A DNA stretch of 64,000 nt from Paraflavitalea sp. CAU 1676 (GCF_029223285.1 NZ_JARHUJ010000002.1:930001-994000), one strand, 5' to 3'; positions 8,954 to 18,006 are shown, counted from the first letter of the stretch. Notes: generated by a model from the letters alone, not told the origin. Program-made: numbers and translations.

Positions 8954-11470
8954 TTAAACAGTAAATGATTGCATGTCGTTATCATCCTTATACCGGTACT
9001 TCAGGTCATCTACATTCAATGGTTTTTTAAGATCGCCGCCTCCACCAGTGCCTCGTTTTGGGGAAGCTTGTTTAGGCTTCGCCTCGTGTTGCAACACCTG
9101 CTGCAGTTCATTAATCACCTCCGTCGAAAATTCGGCGGCATAGTAGGATGTCAGCATTTCCTTTGCGTACTCTTTGGCTTCTTCATAGCGCTCCAGTTGA
9201 GAAAGGGCACGCACTTTCAACATCCCCAATATTGCGTTGCCTTTACCCGGCATCGACGGTTCTACCAGGTTCAATGCCTGCTCTGCCCGCCCGGAGTTCA
9301 ACAGGTTGGCCGCCTGCCTGGCAATATGCCTGATCTGGTCTTCGGCATCGGCCGATTCCCATACGTCTTTCTTCGCAGATTCAATACCTGCTTTCCCAAG
9401 AATAAAAGCCTGCGCTTTGTCTGGCAATTCTTCCAGACCGGTCAATAGATATTTTTGTACCCCATCTAACCAGCGTGCCTCTACCGAGCGGGGCGACTCA
9501 CCCAATACCAACCGGTGATAGATCTCCTCTGCCCGGTTCACGACCCCTTCCTTGTCCTTATAAAATTCAACAGCGCGGTGGTCGATCTCCTCCGCAATCT
9601 TCCCCTCTTCCGATTTCCGCACCAGCTTCAGCATTACCCGGCGCACATCTGGTCGATGCCTGAGTTCGTTGGCGTTCACCGGTATGATCAGGGACAACTC
9701 CTTTTTCATTTGATCAAAAAGCTTGCGGGCATCTTCTATACCCCCGATGGCGAGCTGGCAGGGCCCTGCCAATACTTCCAGTATGATCTCCGGCGTGATC
9801 CTTCTCAGCACCATACCCGGGTTGGCCAGTTTTTTGAGTTCTGCGTTTCCCAAATGCCGCAATATGCGTTGATAAAGCATGCCTTGTATTTCCTGTTCGG
9901 GCAGGCGTTCATTAAGTATCCCGTATTTCTTTTTAGTGATCCGAAGCGTTTTCAGTTCCTTTTCTCCAAAGCCCTTTACCAGCTCTGCCGCCAGTTTAAG
10001 TGTTAGGGGATTGCCCCCGATCATAGCAGCAATGTTTTTGGCAATGGCGGCATCCGTAATACCGCAGCGCTCGAGGTAGCCAGCTGCAGCCTCCCGATCG
10101 AGGTCACCCAGCTCCAGCGGTGTTGTTTTGAGGTGCGTGATGGGAGCCCGGCCTGCGATCACTACCCGTAAGCGCGCATATTGCCGCCGCAGCAGGGTCA
10201 TAAAATCATACAAACTGGCGACATAATCTTCGCCCTTGTACTGCACTTCTTCGAAGGTATCCAACACCACCAGGAAGGGCTTGTTGCCATCGGTGGCCAG
10301 GCGGCTCACCAGGCCAAGAAATTCTTCCTGTATCCCTGCCCGGTCGGCCTCTTTTTGTTGTCCGGATTCCAGCGAGCGAAGGATAAAGCTGGTAGAACTG
10401 CTGTTGTCGATGAGGGAGCCATACACCTGGTTCCAGTATTCAAAAAAAGACTGGAAGGCGGCGGAGAGCTCGGGCTGGTCACGATATTGAATGCCGAGTT
10501 GCCGCCCGGCTTCTATTAATAGCGTATCGGGTTCCAATGCATTGAGCTGGGGGCGGTCGAAATCCAGGTATACAAAGGGAAACTTGTCCTGGGTGTGCGC
10601 CTCATAATGCTCCAGGATGAAATGCGCGAGCAAGGTCGACTTACCAATTCCACCTACTCCAAAGATCAACATAGGGTCTTTGCTGTTGGAAAAAATGGAA
10701 TCGGCCAGGTTGCCGATACCCCTTGAAACGGATTCCAACAGGCTTTTGGGAGGCGCCACGCCTACATAGGTGCGCAATGCGGTCGTCTCGGCATGCCTGC
10801 CCCTGAATGTTGACCGGAAGATACCTTCTTCGTACACACCTGTCAGGTGCCTGAGGGGTGTAAGCATTTCCCGTATTTCTATGCGCGCATGCAGCGTCTC
10901 GGCCGGAGGCAGGAATTCGTATCCCGGAATATTTTTAAGCCAGGCGGTTACCTGGATCAACGCATTCAATTCTTCGAGGTTGAGGAGGTGGATGTCGGGC
11001 GTTTTTTTCTGCAGGCAGCGGGTGAGCATCTTTTGCAGTACATTCTGCTCATCGAAAGCAATGGTGGGGTTGGCCTGCAGTGCTGCATCGATCTTTCCTT
11101 CCTGTACCAGCGCCTGCAGGGTGGCTATGCGCGCATCGTCGCGCAGACTGAGGAAAACGGTATCGCCGGGTTTGGTTTCTTTATTAGCGGCCACCGCGGC
11201 AACAACGATGTCGGTCAGGTACAGACTGCAGCCTATCAGGCAGTTCACCATGCCCATTTTTTCCTTGTCATCCATAACCTGTTCCTGCGGCAGGGGATTG
11301 AATTTATCCAGGTCGAAATAAGCGAGTACGGCCGCTGCATCGACAAAAGCGTTGCGCTGTGGCCGTTCCTCCATCACTTTTACGGGCGGAGCTGGCTTGG
11401 GCGTATCTTTCAACGCCTGCAGCTTTTGCTTTACCAGTTCCTTCGATATACGTTCATTGGCCCCTTCCAT
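8954..11470 (-). CDS. STAND-type NTPase (AP-ATPase/NACHT-like) with TPR-like C-terminus
   Basis: An 838-residue protein, middle gene of the operon. The N-terminal ~250 residues are a mixed helical region of unknown fold. The NTPase core has Walker A GVGGIGKST at 271-279, Walker B PFLVVLDTFE at 398-407, a sensor-like arginine in VVIAGRAPI (436-443) and the STAND GNP motif GGNPLTLKLA (485-494). A winged-helix-like stretch follows, then a helical C-terminal part (~640-800) that looks like TPR-type superstructure and could sense a ligand. STAND proteins act as oligomerising switches in immunity and signalling. Here it is flanked by two adaptor-domain proteins, so it is the likely sensor hub. Confidence 0.85.
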   Translation of the reverse strand: MEGANERISKELVKQKLQALKDTPKPAPPVKVMEERPQRNAFVDAAAVLAYFDLDKFNPLPQEQVMDDKEKMGMVNCLIGCSLYLTDIVVAAVAANKETKPGDTVFLSLRDDARIATLQALVQEGKIDAALQANPTIAFDEQNVLQKMLTRCLQKKTPDIHLLNLEELNALIQVTAWLKNIPGYEFLPPAETLHARIEIREMLTPLRHLTGVYEEGIFRSTFRGRHAETTALRTYVGVAPPKSLLESVSRGIGNLADSIFSNSKDPMLIFGVGGIGKSTLLAHFILEHYEAHTQDKFPFVYLDFDRPQLNALEPDTLLIEAGRQLGIQYRDQPELSAAFQSFFEYWNQVYGSLIDNSSSTSFILRSLESGQQKEADRAGIQEEFLGLVSRLATDGNKPFLVVLDTFEEVQYKGEDYVASLYDFMTLLRRQYARLRVVIAGRAPITHLKTTPLELGDLDREAAAGYLERCGITDAAIAKNIAAMIGGNPLTLKLAAELVKGFGEKELKTLRITKKKYGILNERLPEQEIQGMLYQRILRHLGNAELKKLANPGMVLRRITPEIILEVLAGPCQLAIGGIEDARKLFDQMKKELSLIIPVNANELRHRPDVRRVMLKLVRKSEEGKIAEEIDHRAVEFYKDKEGVVNRAEEIYHRLVLGESPRSVEARWLDGVQKYLLTGLEELPDKAQAFILGKAGIESAKKDVWESADAEDQIRHIARQAANLLNSGRAEQALNLVEPSMPGKGNAILGMLKVRALSQLERYEEAKEYAKEMLTSYYAAEFSTEVINELQQVLQHEAKPKQASPKRGTGGGGDLKKPLNVDDLKYRYKDDNDMQSFTV

Positions 11471-11487
11471 GGGATCTTTTTTTGCCG

Positions 11488-12624
11488 TTAAATTTGAATA
11501 ATAGCCTTGGCCACCTCCAATGCTTTTTGTGCCAGCTTTCTGGTGCGATCGGGATCGTTGGGATCATCCTCCTCAAATACGGTGTCCACCATATCGGTGA
11601 GCCCTTCTTCATCTATTTCCTTTTGATGAAAACCGGCATAGTTGACAAAATACTTCCTGATATCATTTTGGGTAAGTGACTCTATATTGTCGAAGCGTAC
11701 GCGGTTTTTGTGATTCACGACGGGCTGTTCAAATCCCAGCAACACCACGCGCAGCTGATCTTCACTGATCTCCGGTTTTTCGGCCCCCGTTGCTATCGCC
11801 ACCAGTTGGAGGATCATATCGATGGTTTCGCGCGGCAGTGGTTGAAACTCTTCCGGCTGGGTGGTCTTTTTACGATCATCCAGGCCATCCAGCACGATGA
11901 TGTGTTTTACGCCGGTATTGACGATCTGTTCTGCGAGCATCGAGCAAAGCTCGATGATCCAGCGCGCGGGTTGTTGGGCATCCAGCTCGGGAATATGCAC
12001 CTGGTCGGCCTGCCAGTTTGGATTGATCTGTTCCAACAGCGAAATGGCCAGGTGTTTGGGACCAAAACGGCTGATCGCCTGCTTTTTCAGGTCGACCCAG
12101 ATGGTCTTGAAATTGGCATTGCCGAGAAAGGAGGTAACGTACCGGATATAATCGTAGGTGAATGTTTTGCCTGACTTTTCGGGACCTTTTACGACCAAAG
12201 CGCGTACGCCGGCAGGCTTGGCGCCGGCCAGCAGGGGATAGGTGAAGTATTCCATGGCCTCGCGTGTCTTTTCGCGGTTCATAAAGGGTAGGTCCAGGGC
12301 CAGCAGGATGGTGTCCCAGATCTTTGGTGGAATATGGAACCGGGGTGGCTGACCGCTCTGCAGTCGAAGTATGGCCGCCTGGATGGGCGGGAAGAGGGCA
12401 AATTTCTTCAACAGCTGGATGATGAGTGCGGGCTCTTCTACCCAGGCAGACATTTCGCAGTAGGTAAGTACGTTCTGGGCATATTCTTCGGGAACTGCAT
12501 CCGATTTGATGCGGATAAAATGCTGGCTGGGTATTACTGTGGTTAGTTTGGCCGGGTTGCCGATCATGAAAAGGGCAACTTCTTGCCGGAGTAAATCCCG
12601 CTCGTTGATGGTCAGCAGGCTCAT
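11488..12624 (-). CDS. adaptor-domain P-loop ATPase
   Basis: A 378-residue protein, first gene of the operon. Residues ~1-95 begin LTINERDLLRQ and look like the same small helical adaptor domain seen in the protease encoded at 7803. The P-loop domain has Walker A GPEKSGKT at 147-154 and Walker B HIIVLDGLDD at 241-250; the domain ends with an acidic stretch (FEEDDPNDPD) before a short helix. No winged helix or repeat array follows, unlike the neighbouring STAND protein. Likely a second nucleotide-controlled switch in the same complex. Promoter not clearly seen in the 294-nt divergent gap upstream. Confidence 0.78.
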   Translation of the reverse strand: MSLLTINERDLLRQEVALFMIGNPAKLTTVIPSQHFIRIKSDAVPEEYAQNVLTYCEMSAWVEEPALIIQLLKKFALFPPIQAAILRLQSGQPPRFHIPPKIWDTILLALDLPFMNREKTREAMEYFTYPLLAGAKPAGVRALVVKGPEKSGKTFTYDYIRYVTSFLGNANFKTIWVDLKKQAISRFGPKHLAISLLEQINPNWQADQVHIPELDAQQPARWIIELCSMLAEQIVNTGVKHIIVLDGLDDRKKTTQPEEFQPLPRETIDMILQLVAIATGAEKPEISEDQLRVVLLGFEQPVVNHKNRVRFDNIESLTQNDIRKYFVNYAGFHQKEIDEEGLTDMVDTVFEEDDPNDPDRTRKLAQKALEVAKAIIQI

Positions 12625-12918
12625 AGTATTACGTTAAGGGTAATAAATAGCAGCCTTTCCTGTCAGAAACGCTGAAACTGCTTACAATTTAAACAATTTG
12701 GACAAGTGTTGATACCGTTAAAACACCCTACAAAAGGAGGCCTGCCGTCGTTGATCGATTTTATGCCTCCTATTCAGACCACAGTTAGTCAAACAGTTAC
12801 CTATTTAGCGCCTCGTTATATGAGTACTAATAAAAAATTGCTGGTCACACGCTGATCTCCACAATGCCTAAGCGCTTACTGCGTTAACAGGTGCATACTT
12901 ACCCCTTAAGCCATCTCC
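12625..12918. other. divergent intergenic region between defence operon and LRR gene
   Basis: 294 nt of AT-rich DNA without a credible gene. It should carry the promoters of the operon leaving leftward and of the LRR lipoprotein leaving rightward. The only structure noted is a 7-bp inverted repeat, AGGAGGC at 12735-12741 with GCCTCCT at 12765-12771, whose long 23-nt spacer makes it weak. Confidence 0.4.
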
Positions 12919-14139
12919 ATGCAAGGACCAACAAACCGAATGCTTTTAGCATTTCTATTCCTGACCATCTTTTTGTCGGGTTGTAATAAAGAAAAGGACG
13001 AGCGCGTAGGGCCGCCGCCAAATACAACAGGCAAAATAACCTTTACACAGCGGGCTGCCCCCGGGGTCGATTTCACCATCAAAGGGAAAAACATCGTTGT
13101 TGACTGGGGAGATGGGCAGGTGGAGAACGTGGGGGTGCCCGAAAACGGCGATGTAAGACATCTTTACAATGACAATAAGTCTCACCAGGTTACCATTACC
13201 GGCGTGGATTTGACTTTCTTTATGTGCTGGGCCCGTTTACTGACCGCACTGGACGTTAGCGAAAATCCTGCCTTGCAGGAGCTTCATTGCAACATGAATG
13301 AGATCACCCACTTTGATATTTCCAAAAACAGCTATCTGTATTGGTTAAACTGTAGTGAAAACGCGATCAATCAGCTGGATGTTTCGCATAACCCACAATT
13401 GGAAAGACTCCTTGTAGCCAGGTGCAATATTTCAAACATAGACGTTTCCCAAAATAAAAGGCTGATGGAACTCTATTGCTGGGGCAACAAACTTACCTCG
13501 ATCGACGTATCACAAAATCCAGCCCTCAAGTCTCTTAAATGCTACAGCAATCCCATCACTTCTTTGAACCTGGCAGCCAATCCAAAATTGTACGAATTGT
13601 ATGTCGACTCTTGCCGGCTCACCAAACTGGACGTATCCAGCAACAAAGAACTTGGCGGGTTGAGTTGCGGCAACAATCAATTAACTTTCTTAGACCTCTT
13701 GGCCAACAAAGGGATCGCTACGCTTGCATTCCACGACAACCAAATCAAAAACATCGATCTTACGGGTCTATCAAACTTACAGCGACTTTTTTGCTCAAAG
13801 AATCAGCTGAGCCAATTGGATGTTTCGCAGAATGCTTCCCTTCATGAACTCTCTTGTGATGAAAATGCGCTTACCGCGCTGGACGTTTCCGTTTGCCGCA
13901 ACCTGTATACGCTCAACTTCAATAAGAACAAACTGACTACGCTCGACCTCTCGAAAAATACAGTACTTAGAGAACTCAATTGCAGCAACAATCAATTCAA
14001 TACCGAATCGCTCAACGCGCTGTTCACTTCCTTAAACAAAAACACCGGCAGCAAAAAATACCTGGAGTACGGCGGCAATCCAGGCTCCGGCACCTGCGAC
14101 CCGTCTATCCCCAACGCCAAAGGCTGGCTCTACCGGTAA
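12919..14139 (+). CDS. leucine-rich-repeat lipoprotein
   Basis: A 406-residue surface or periplasmic lipoprotein (lipobox LSGC, about residue 22). After a short beta-rich N-terminal segment (~35-100), at least eleven 21-residue leucine-rich repeats run to residue ~370. They follow the pattern LTxLDVSxNxxLxxLxCxxN, which is the bacterial LRR type common in Bacteroidota cell-surface proteins. Such proteins bind proteins or glycans; the target is unknown. The start could also be the second Met (codon 8), which leaves a shorter leader. It is divergent from the STAND operon, and a functional link is only positional. Confidence 0.85.
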   Translation: MQGPTNRMLLAFLFLTIFLSGCNKEKDERVGPPPNTTGKITFTQRAAPGVDFTIKGKNIVVDWGDGQVENVGVPENGDVRHLYNDNKSHQVTITGVDLTFFMCWARLLTALDVSENPALQELHCNMNEITHFDISKNSYLYWLNCSENAINQLDVSHNPQLERLLVARCNISNIDVSQNKRLMELYCWGNKLTSIDVSQNPALKSLKCYSNPITSLNLAANPKLYELYVDSCRLTKLDVSSNKELGGLSCGNNQLTFLDLLANKGIATLAFHDNQIKNIDLTGLSNLQRLFCSKNQLSQLDVSQNASLHELSCDENALTALDVSVCRNLYTLNFNKNKLTTLDLSKNTVLRELNCSNNQFNTESLNALFTSLNKNTGSKKYLEYGGNPGSGTCDPSIPNAKGWLYR

Positions 14140-14150
14140 CCGTGATAATT

Positions 14151-14666
14151 TTACAGCAGCTTCATTTTGCTGAGGACTTGCTTCTCCCGTTCCGGCAAGG
14201 AGCCTTTCACGGTAATCTTCGGTACGTCAATATCGTCCAGCCATTCTTCCAGGATGGCGTTAACGTCCTGCCGAAGGGCGGGAAACTCATTGTTGGGACA
14301 ACCAATAAGGTCGGGCGTTTCGATAGGTACCCAAACCAGCAGATCGATCACAGCCAGCGAATGCTGAACCCGGTCGTACAGATTACGCACCTGATCACCG
14401 CCGTTCAATGCCCCGATATAAGCAAGCAGGTCGAGGGGACATCTGTCGAAGACAACATCCTTATCTTTTGTTGCCAACAGTTTCTGCGACCGCTCCAGCT
14501 GGGTCAGAAAGTCGTCGATAGTAGGCGTTTCCGCAAATACATACCCTCGCTCTTCCAAATCGTAATAAGGTTCCTGGTAATAGACATAATGTTCAAGAAC
14601 GCCCGACAGTTTTTCGGCCAGGGTTGTTTTGCCAACCCGATGGGCGCCTGTTACAGCGATTTTCAT
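14151..14666 (-). CDS. small AAA/P-loop ATP-binding protein (AAA_28/NadR-kinase-like)
   Basis: A 171-residue protein from the ATG at 14666, which starts directly with the core beta strand (MKIAVTGAHRVGKTTL). Walker A is GAHRVGKTT at residues 7-15. A Walker B-like DVVFDRCPLDLLAY follows near 80-93; the DRCPLD pattern is typical of small kinases of the NadR/deoxynucleoside-kinase type. No transmembrane segment. The substrate is unknown. It converges on the LRR gene with only 11 nt between stops. Confidence 0.75.
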   Translation of the reverse strand: MKIAVTGAHRVGKTTLAEKLSGVLEHYVYYQEPYYDLEERGYVFAETPTIDDFLTQLERSQKLLATKDKDVVFDRCPLDLLAYIGALNGGDQVRNLYDRVQHSLAVIDLLVWVPIETPDLIGCPNNEFPALRQDVNAILEEWLDDIDVPKITVKGSLPEREKQVLSKMKLL

Positions 14667-14886
14667 ATGGCTGCAAAGATGCACCAGGGAGCGGATGCCG
14701 CAAATACCAGTGATCACTTATTTCCAATCCCTTGCATACATTCTCACCGGGCGGGTGAGCGGAGGCAGGCGTTGTGCCAAATGGGAATGGTCCATTCATT
14801 TAACGGTGTAACGGAACAGCTTCGCGGGCAACATGGCGGAAAAACTATGGCGGCCGTGTCGTTTACAGGACCAACAAACTACGCCC

Positions 14887-15375
14887 ATGTTATCCAAAGC
14901 AATCCTCTACATCATATTGATTACCGGTACGGCTCAGGCCTTTGGCCAGGCCTCTGATGCAGAACTAGACGCCATGATCAACCTGCTGGGGGTACAAAAG
15001 AAAGAAGCGGTGGCCCAATTGGTAAATGTATCCGGAAACGACTCGGTATTATTCTGGAAGATCTACGAAGAATACCAACAGGAAAACAAGAAAACGGCTG
15101 CCGATCGGGTGAGGCTGTATGAAGGCACCGCCATGGCTTACCGCAATATGACGCCGCAAATAGCAGATTCCCTGGCCAACCTCTATTTTTCGAACCGGAT
15201 ACAACAGGAAAACCGGCTGCAAGCTTATTACAAGAAATTCAAATCGGCCATCAACCCCACCATTGCCTTTGAATTTTACCAGGCCGAAGTGTACCTGCTC
15301 ACTATGCTGCGAGCCCAGATCATGCAACAGATACCCACCTATGGGCAACTGCAGCTCATGAATAAAAAGAAGTAA
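14887..15375 (+). CDS. secreted hypothetical protein, helical
   Basis: A 162-residue protein from the ATG at 14887, chosen because it begins a signal peptide (MLSKAILYIILITGTAQAFGQA). The mature part is almost entirely helical and rich in Gln, Lys, Glu and Tyr, similar in style to small periplasmic Spy/LTXXQ-like proteins of Bacteroidota, though no diagnostic motif is present. It converges on the HxlR regulator gene. Function unknown. Confidence 0.6.
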   Translation: MLSKAILYIILITGTAQAFGQASDAELDAMINLLGVQKKEAVAQLVNVSGNDSVLFWKIYEEYQQENKKTAADRVRLYEGTAMAYRNMTPQIADSLANLYFSNRIQQENRLQAYYKKFKSAINPTIAFEFYQAEVYLLTMLRAQIMQQIPTYGQLQLMNKKK

Positions 15376-15384
15376 CGGGGTTAC

Positions 15385-15681
15385 TCACTGAAGGCTTTCC
15401 AGTTGACGGAATACCGGGATCAGCGATTGACCTTTTTGAGAAAGGTTGTATTCAATATGAAGCGGTTTCAATTTAATCACTACTTTCTCCAGCAATCCGT
15501 TTTCTTCCAGCTCCTTCAAAGCCACAGCTACAGATTGTTTGCTGGCGCCTTCCAACTGCCGCAACAGGCCATTGAAACGAACCGGCCCCTCCACGGCTAT
15601 CCGGAATATTTGTGGCTTCCATTTACCCGAAAGCATCTTCAACAATCCCTCTGCGGGACAACTGTTCGCACTCTCCATCAT
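15385..15681 (-). CDS. HxlR-family transcriptional regulator
   Basis: A 98-residue winged-helix regulator with the family signature CPxxxLLKMLSGKWKPQIFRIA near the N-terminus and FNGLLRQLEGASKQSVAVALKELEENGL as the recognition region. Cys8 sits where HypR/YodB-type redox-sensing members carry their reactive cysteine. It is divergent from a DsbA-family gene, with two inverted repeats in the gap, so it probably represses itself and that gene until thiol or electrophile stress. Confidence 0.88.
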   Translation of the reverse strand: MMESANSCPAEGLLKMLSGKWKPQIFRIAVEGPVRFNGLLRQLEGASKQSVAVALKELEENGLLEKVVIKLKPLHIEYNLSQKGQSLIPVFRQLESLQ

Positions 15682-15691
15682 GATTTTAAGG

Positions 15692-15711
15692 TAGTCATGT
15701 TTTTCTGACTA
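15692..15711. promoter_or_regulatory. candidate HxlR operator
   Basis: TAGTCA (15692-15697) and TGACTA (15706-15711) form a perfect 6-bp inverted repeat with an 8-nt spacer, 11 nt upstream of the hxlR-like start. The size and symmetry suit a dimeric winged-helix regulator binding its own promoter. Confidence 0.45.
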
Positions 15712-15736
15712 ATTGTTTGGCAGCAGCCGCTTTGGC

Positions 15737-15755
15737 AATTTTGTGCAGCAAAATT
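15737..15755. promoter_or_regulatory. second inverted repeat in the HxlR/DsbA gap
   Basis: AATTTTG (15737-15743) and CAAAATT (15749-15755) form a perfect 7-bp inverted repeat with a 5-nt spacer, directly before the DsbA-family start at 15770. It may be a second operator. Confidence 0.35.
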
Positions 15756-15769
15756 AACCTTTAAACCAC

Positions 15770-16708
15770 ATGAAAAACGAATCAGGCAATCCTCTTTTGT
15801 GCGACGTAGAAAGCGGTCTCTGCGAACTGCCTTCCACACACGACAACACACAAGGCCAGTCTATAGCAGCCGGCCCGAAACCCATCAGGGTCATTTATTT
15901 TACCGACCCCATCTGTTCTTCCTGCTGGGGCATCGAGCCGCCACTACGAAAGCTGAAACTGGCCTACGGTCACCTCCTGGAATTCGACTACCGGATGGGT
16001 GGTCTGCTGCCCGATTGGAGCTACAATAGCAGCGGCATCAACAAACCATCCGACGTAGCGCATCACTGGGATGAAGTGAGCGTGCATTACGACATGCCTA
16101 TTGACGGCGATGTATGGCTCGAGGATCCACTGTCTTCGTCTTACCCGCCCTCCATTGCCTTCAAGGCTGCGCAATGGCAGCACCGCGACAAGGCCATTCT
16201 ATTTCTCCGCGCACTGCGTGAAATGGTTTTTCTGCAAAAGAAGAACATCAACAAATGGGAATACATCGCACAGGCGGCAGCGCAGGCGGGACTGGATTCC
16301 AGCCAACTGAAAACTGATTATGCAGGTTATGCCAGGACATTGTTTGCCGGCGACCTGGAACTGGCCAGGCAATTGGGGGTAAGAGGTTTCCCGACCATGT
16401 TCTTTGTGGATAGTGTGGGCCGGCAGGAGAAAGTATATGGCAGCAGAACATTCGCAGATTATGTGAGCGCCATCCGGAAATTGCAACCATTGGCCCAGCC
16501 ATACCCCTACCAAAACGATTGGCAGCACCTGTTTGCCCAATACCCAAGCCTCACCACCCGCGAATTCACCGAACTTTCGGGCATCCCAAGAAGCGATTGG
16601 GACAAGCATTTGAACACGTTGCATGAAGCTGGCATCCTGCATAAGCTGACGACGAAAAATGGCGTATTGTGGCAACTGAAGGGCTCAGGCGATGCCTGTA
16701 CCCACTGA
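15770..16708 (+). CDS. DsbA-family thiol protein, FrnE/SpxH(YjbH)-like
   Basis: A 312-residue cytoplasmic protein (no signal peptide). The thioredoxin-fold core starts near residue 38 with FTDPICSSCWGIEPPL; the CxxC pair is Cys49/Cys52, and GFPTMFF near 205 supplies the cis-proline loop. The DPxCxxCWGxxP pattern matches the FrnE/YjbH branch, which acts as a ClpXP adaptor or disulfide isomerase in stress responses. Two extra cysteines (Cys11, Cys18) precede the domain, and the last ~70 residues resemble a small winged helix (LTTREFTELSGI). Divergent from the HxlR gene, which likely controls it. Confidence 0.82.
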   Translation: MKNESGNPLLCDVESGLCELPSTHDNTQGQSIAAGPKPIRVIYFTDPICSSCWGIEPPLRKLKLAYGHLLEFDYRMGGLLPDWSYNSSGINKPSDVAHHWDEVSVHYDMPIDGDVWLEDPLSSSYPPSIAFKAAQWQHRDKAILFLRALREMVFLQKKNINKWEYIAQAAAQAGLDSSQLKTDYAGYARTLFAGDLELARQLGVRGFPTMFFVDSVGRQEKVYGSRTFADYVSAIRKLQPLAQPYPYQNDWQHLFAQYPSLTTREFTELSGIPRSDWDKHLNTLHEAGILHKLTTKNGVLWQLKGSGDACTH

Positions 16709-16725
16709 TGCCTGGCCGATGGCGC

Positions 16726-17694
16726 TTATCGTTCGGCCTGCAACCATTCGAAGGCAGCCCCATCTGCTTCCAGCACCGCTTCGCCACCTTTTACGGCTTT
16801 GAACTTCAATGGTACAACAGCCGTGGCCCGTGGCGACACGCGCTCATCGGAATGATGGGTGTGCACGACGTAATACAGCTGTCCTTTTTGACCGGCAAAT
16901 ACATCTCCATGGCCCGATCCGTTGTGCCCCACGGTTTGACGGCTGATGATCGGGTTGCCGGCATACTTTTTCCAGGGACCGGTAGGGGAGTTGGACGTGG
17001 CATATCCTACCGCATAATCCTTGTTCCGGAAATCATTGGCGGAATAAATGAGGTAATAGGTATTCTTATACTTCAGCACGGTTGGGCCTTCTGCCACCGG
17101 CCATTCGGACTTCGCGGTGTTCTCCCATGCTTCGGTACTGGCTATGCATTCCTGCTCCGTGCCGGGGATCACGTCTGACAGATCGGGTTTCATTTCCGTC
17201 ACAAAGATCCGGTTACCGCTCTGCAGCTTAACATGATAGAGATACACTTTGCCGTTGTTGTCGAAGAAGACAAACGGATCGATCTGCTTGCCGGTACCGC
17301 TGAGCGCCTTCAGCGAATCCTGCGTGAAGGGGCCGGCCGGACTTGCTCCTTTGGCGATTGCAATCTGTTCATTCGCCGTATAGGCCATATAATAACTGCC
17401 CCGATAGTGAAAAACCTGGGGCGCCCAGAAACCGCCGGTGCCAAATGCATCGCCGCGTTTCAAAGCCAGGTGCCGGGCGCTGTCTGCCGGTTGCTTCCAT
17501 GTCTTCCCGTTGGCCGATTCATACACCAGGAATCCCCGGTTGCTGCCCGTGCCATATAAATAAAAGTTGTCCTTGTCTTTAAAGATCGTTGGGTCGGCCA
17601 GGAATATGGATGGTTGCTGTGCCATTCCGGGCTGACACGAATGTAGGCCGGTGATTACCAGGATCGCCCGGATTACCGTTTTCAAGTAGGTCAT
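16726..17694 (-). CDS. secreted glycoside hydrolase family 43
   Basis: A 322-residue GH43 enzyme, a distant paralogue of the one at 797. Acidic residues: Asp34 (LADPTIF, base), Asp139 (QIDPFVFFD, modulator) and Glu202 (VAEGPTV, acid). The leader is either a plain signal peptide ending at MAQQ or a lipoprotein leader (TGLHSC, Cys20). It stands alone rather than in a pectin operon. Substrate probably an arabino- or xylo-configured glycan. Confidence 0.85.
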   Translation of the reverse strand: MTYLKTVIRAILVITGLHSCQPGMAQQPSIFLADPTIFKDKDNFYLYGTGSNRGFLVYESANGKTWKQPADSARHLALKRGDAFGTGGFWAPQVFHYRGSYYMAYTANEQIAIAKGASPAGPFTQDSLKALSGTGKQIDPFVFFDNNGKVYLYHVKLQSGNRIFVTEMKPDLSDVIPGTEQECIASTEAWENTAKSEWPVAEGPTVLKYKNTYYLIYSANDFRNKDYAVGYATSNSPTGPWKKYAGNPIISRQTVGHNGSGHGDVFAGQKGQLYYVVHTHHSDERVSPRATAVVPLKFKAVKGGEAVLEADGAAFEWLQAER

Positions 17695-17769
17695 AGCTGA
17701 TAAATATAGAAAAATATCCTACAACGGGGGCGTCGTACCCTTCACGAACAAGCCCGTGCAAAATCGGCC

Positions 17770-18006
17770 ATGTGGGGCTGGGGCGCCGGGGCGGTTATCG
17801 TCATCTTATCTTTCATGATCTGGGGGCCACTGGGCTTCATCAGCATCTTCGCAGGCCTGCTCATGGGCTTTTTAGGTACGCATCTGATCGAAAATCGCCT
17901 GGCGCGCGATAAAGGCATCTTCACCAAACTGGATGGCGCCAAACGAAACGATGCCGTACAGGAACTGGTGATAGGAGGGTGGTCGTTCAGTCAGCCTTCA
18001 GCATAA
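17770..18006 (+). CDS. small membrane protein, hypothetical
   Basis: A 78-residue frame divergent from the GH43 gene. It opens with two hydrophobic segments (about residues 5-20 and 22-38) rich in Gly, Ile, Leu and Phe, then a polar tail with basic and acidic residues. Third-position GC and codon choice resemble the neighbouring genes, and a terminator-like hairpin follows, which favours a real gene. No clear ribosome site. Confidence 0.45.
   Translation: MWGWGAGAVIVILSFMIWGPLGFISIFAGLLMGFLGTHLIENRLARDKGIFTKLDGAKRNDAVQELVIGGWSFSQPSA

Noticed and set aside
13980-14957. 325-codon + strand frame over the small ATPase gene
   Set aside because: It is antisense to a gene with a clear Walker A motif and its translation has no domain, with Gln/Arg/His-rich composition typical of a shadow frame.
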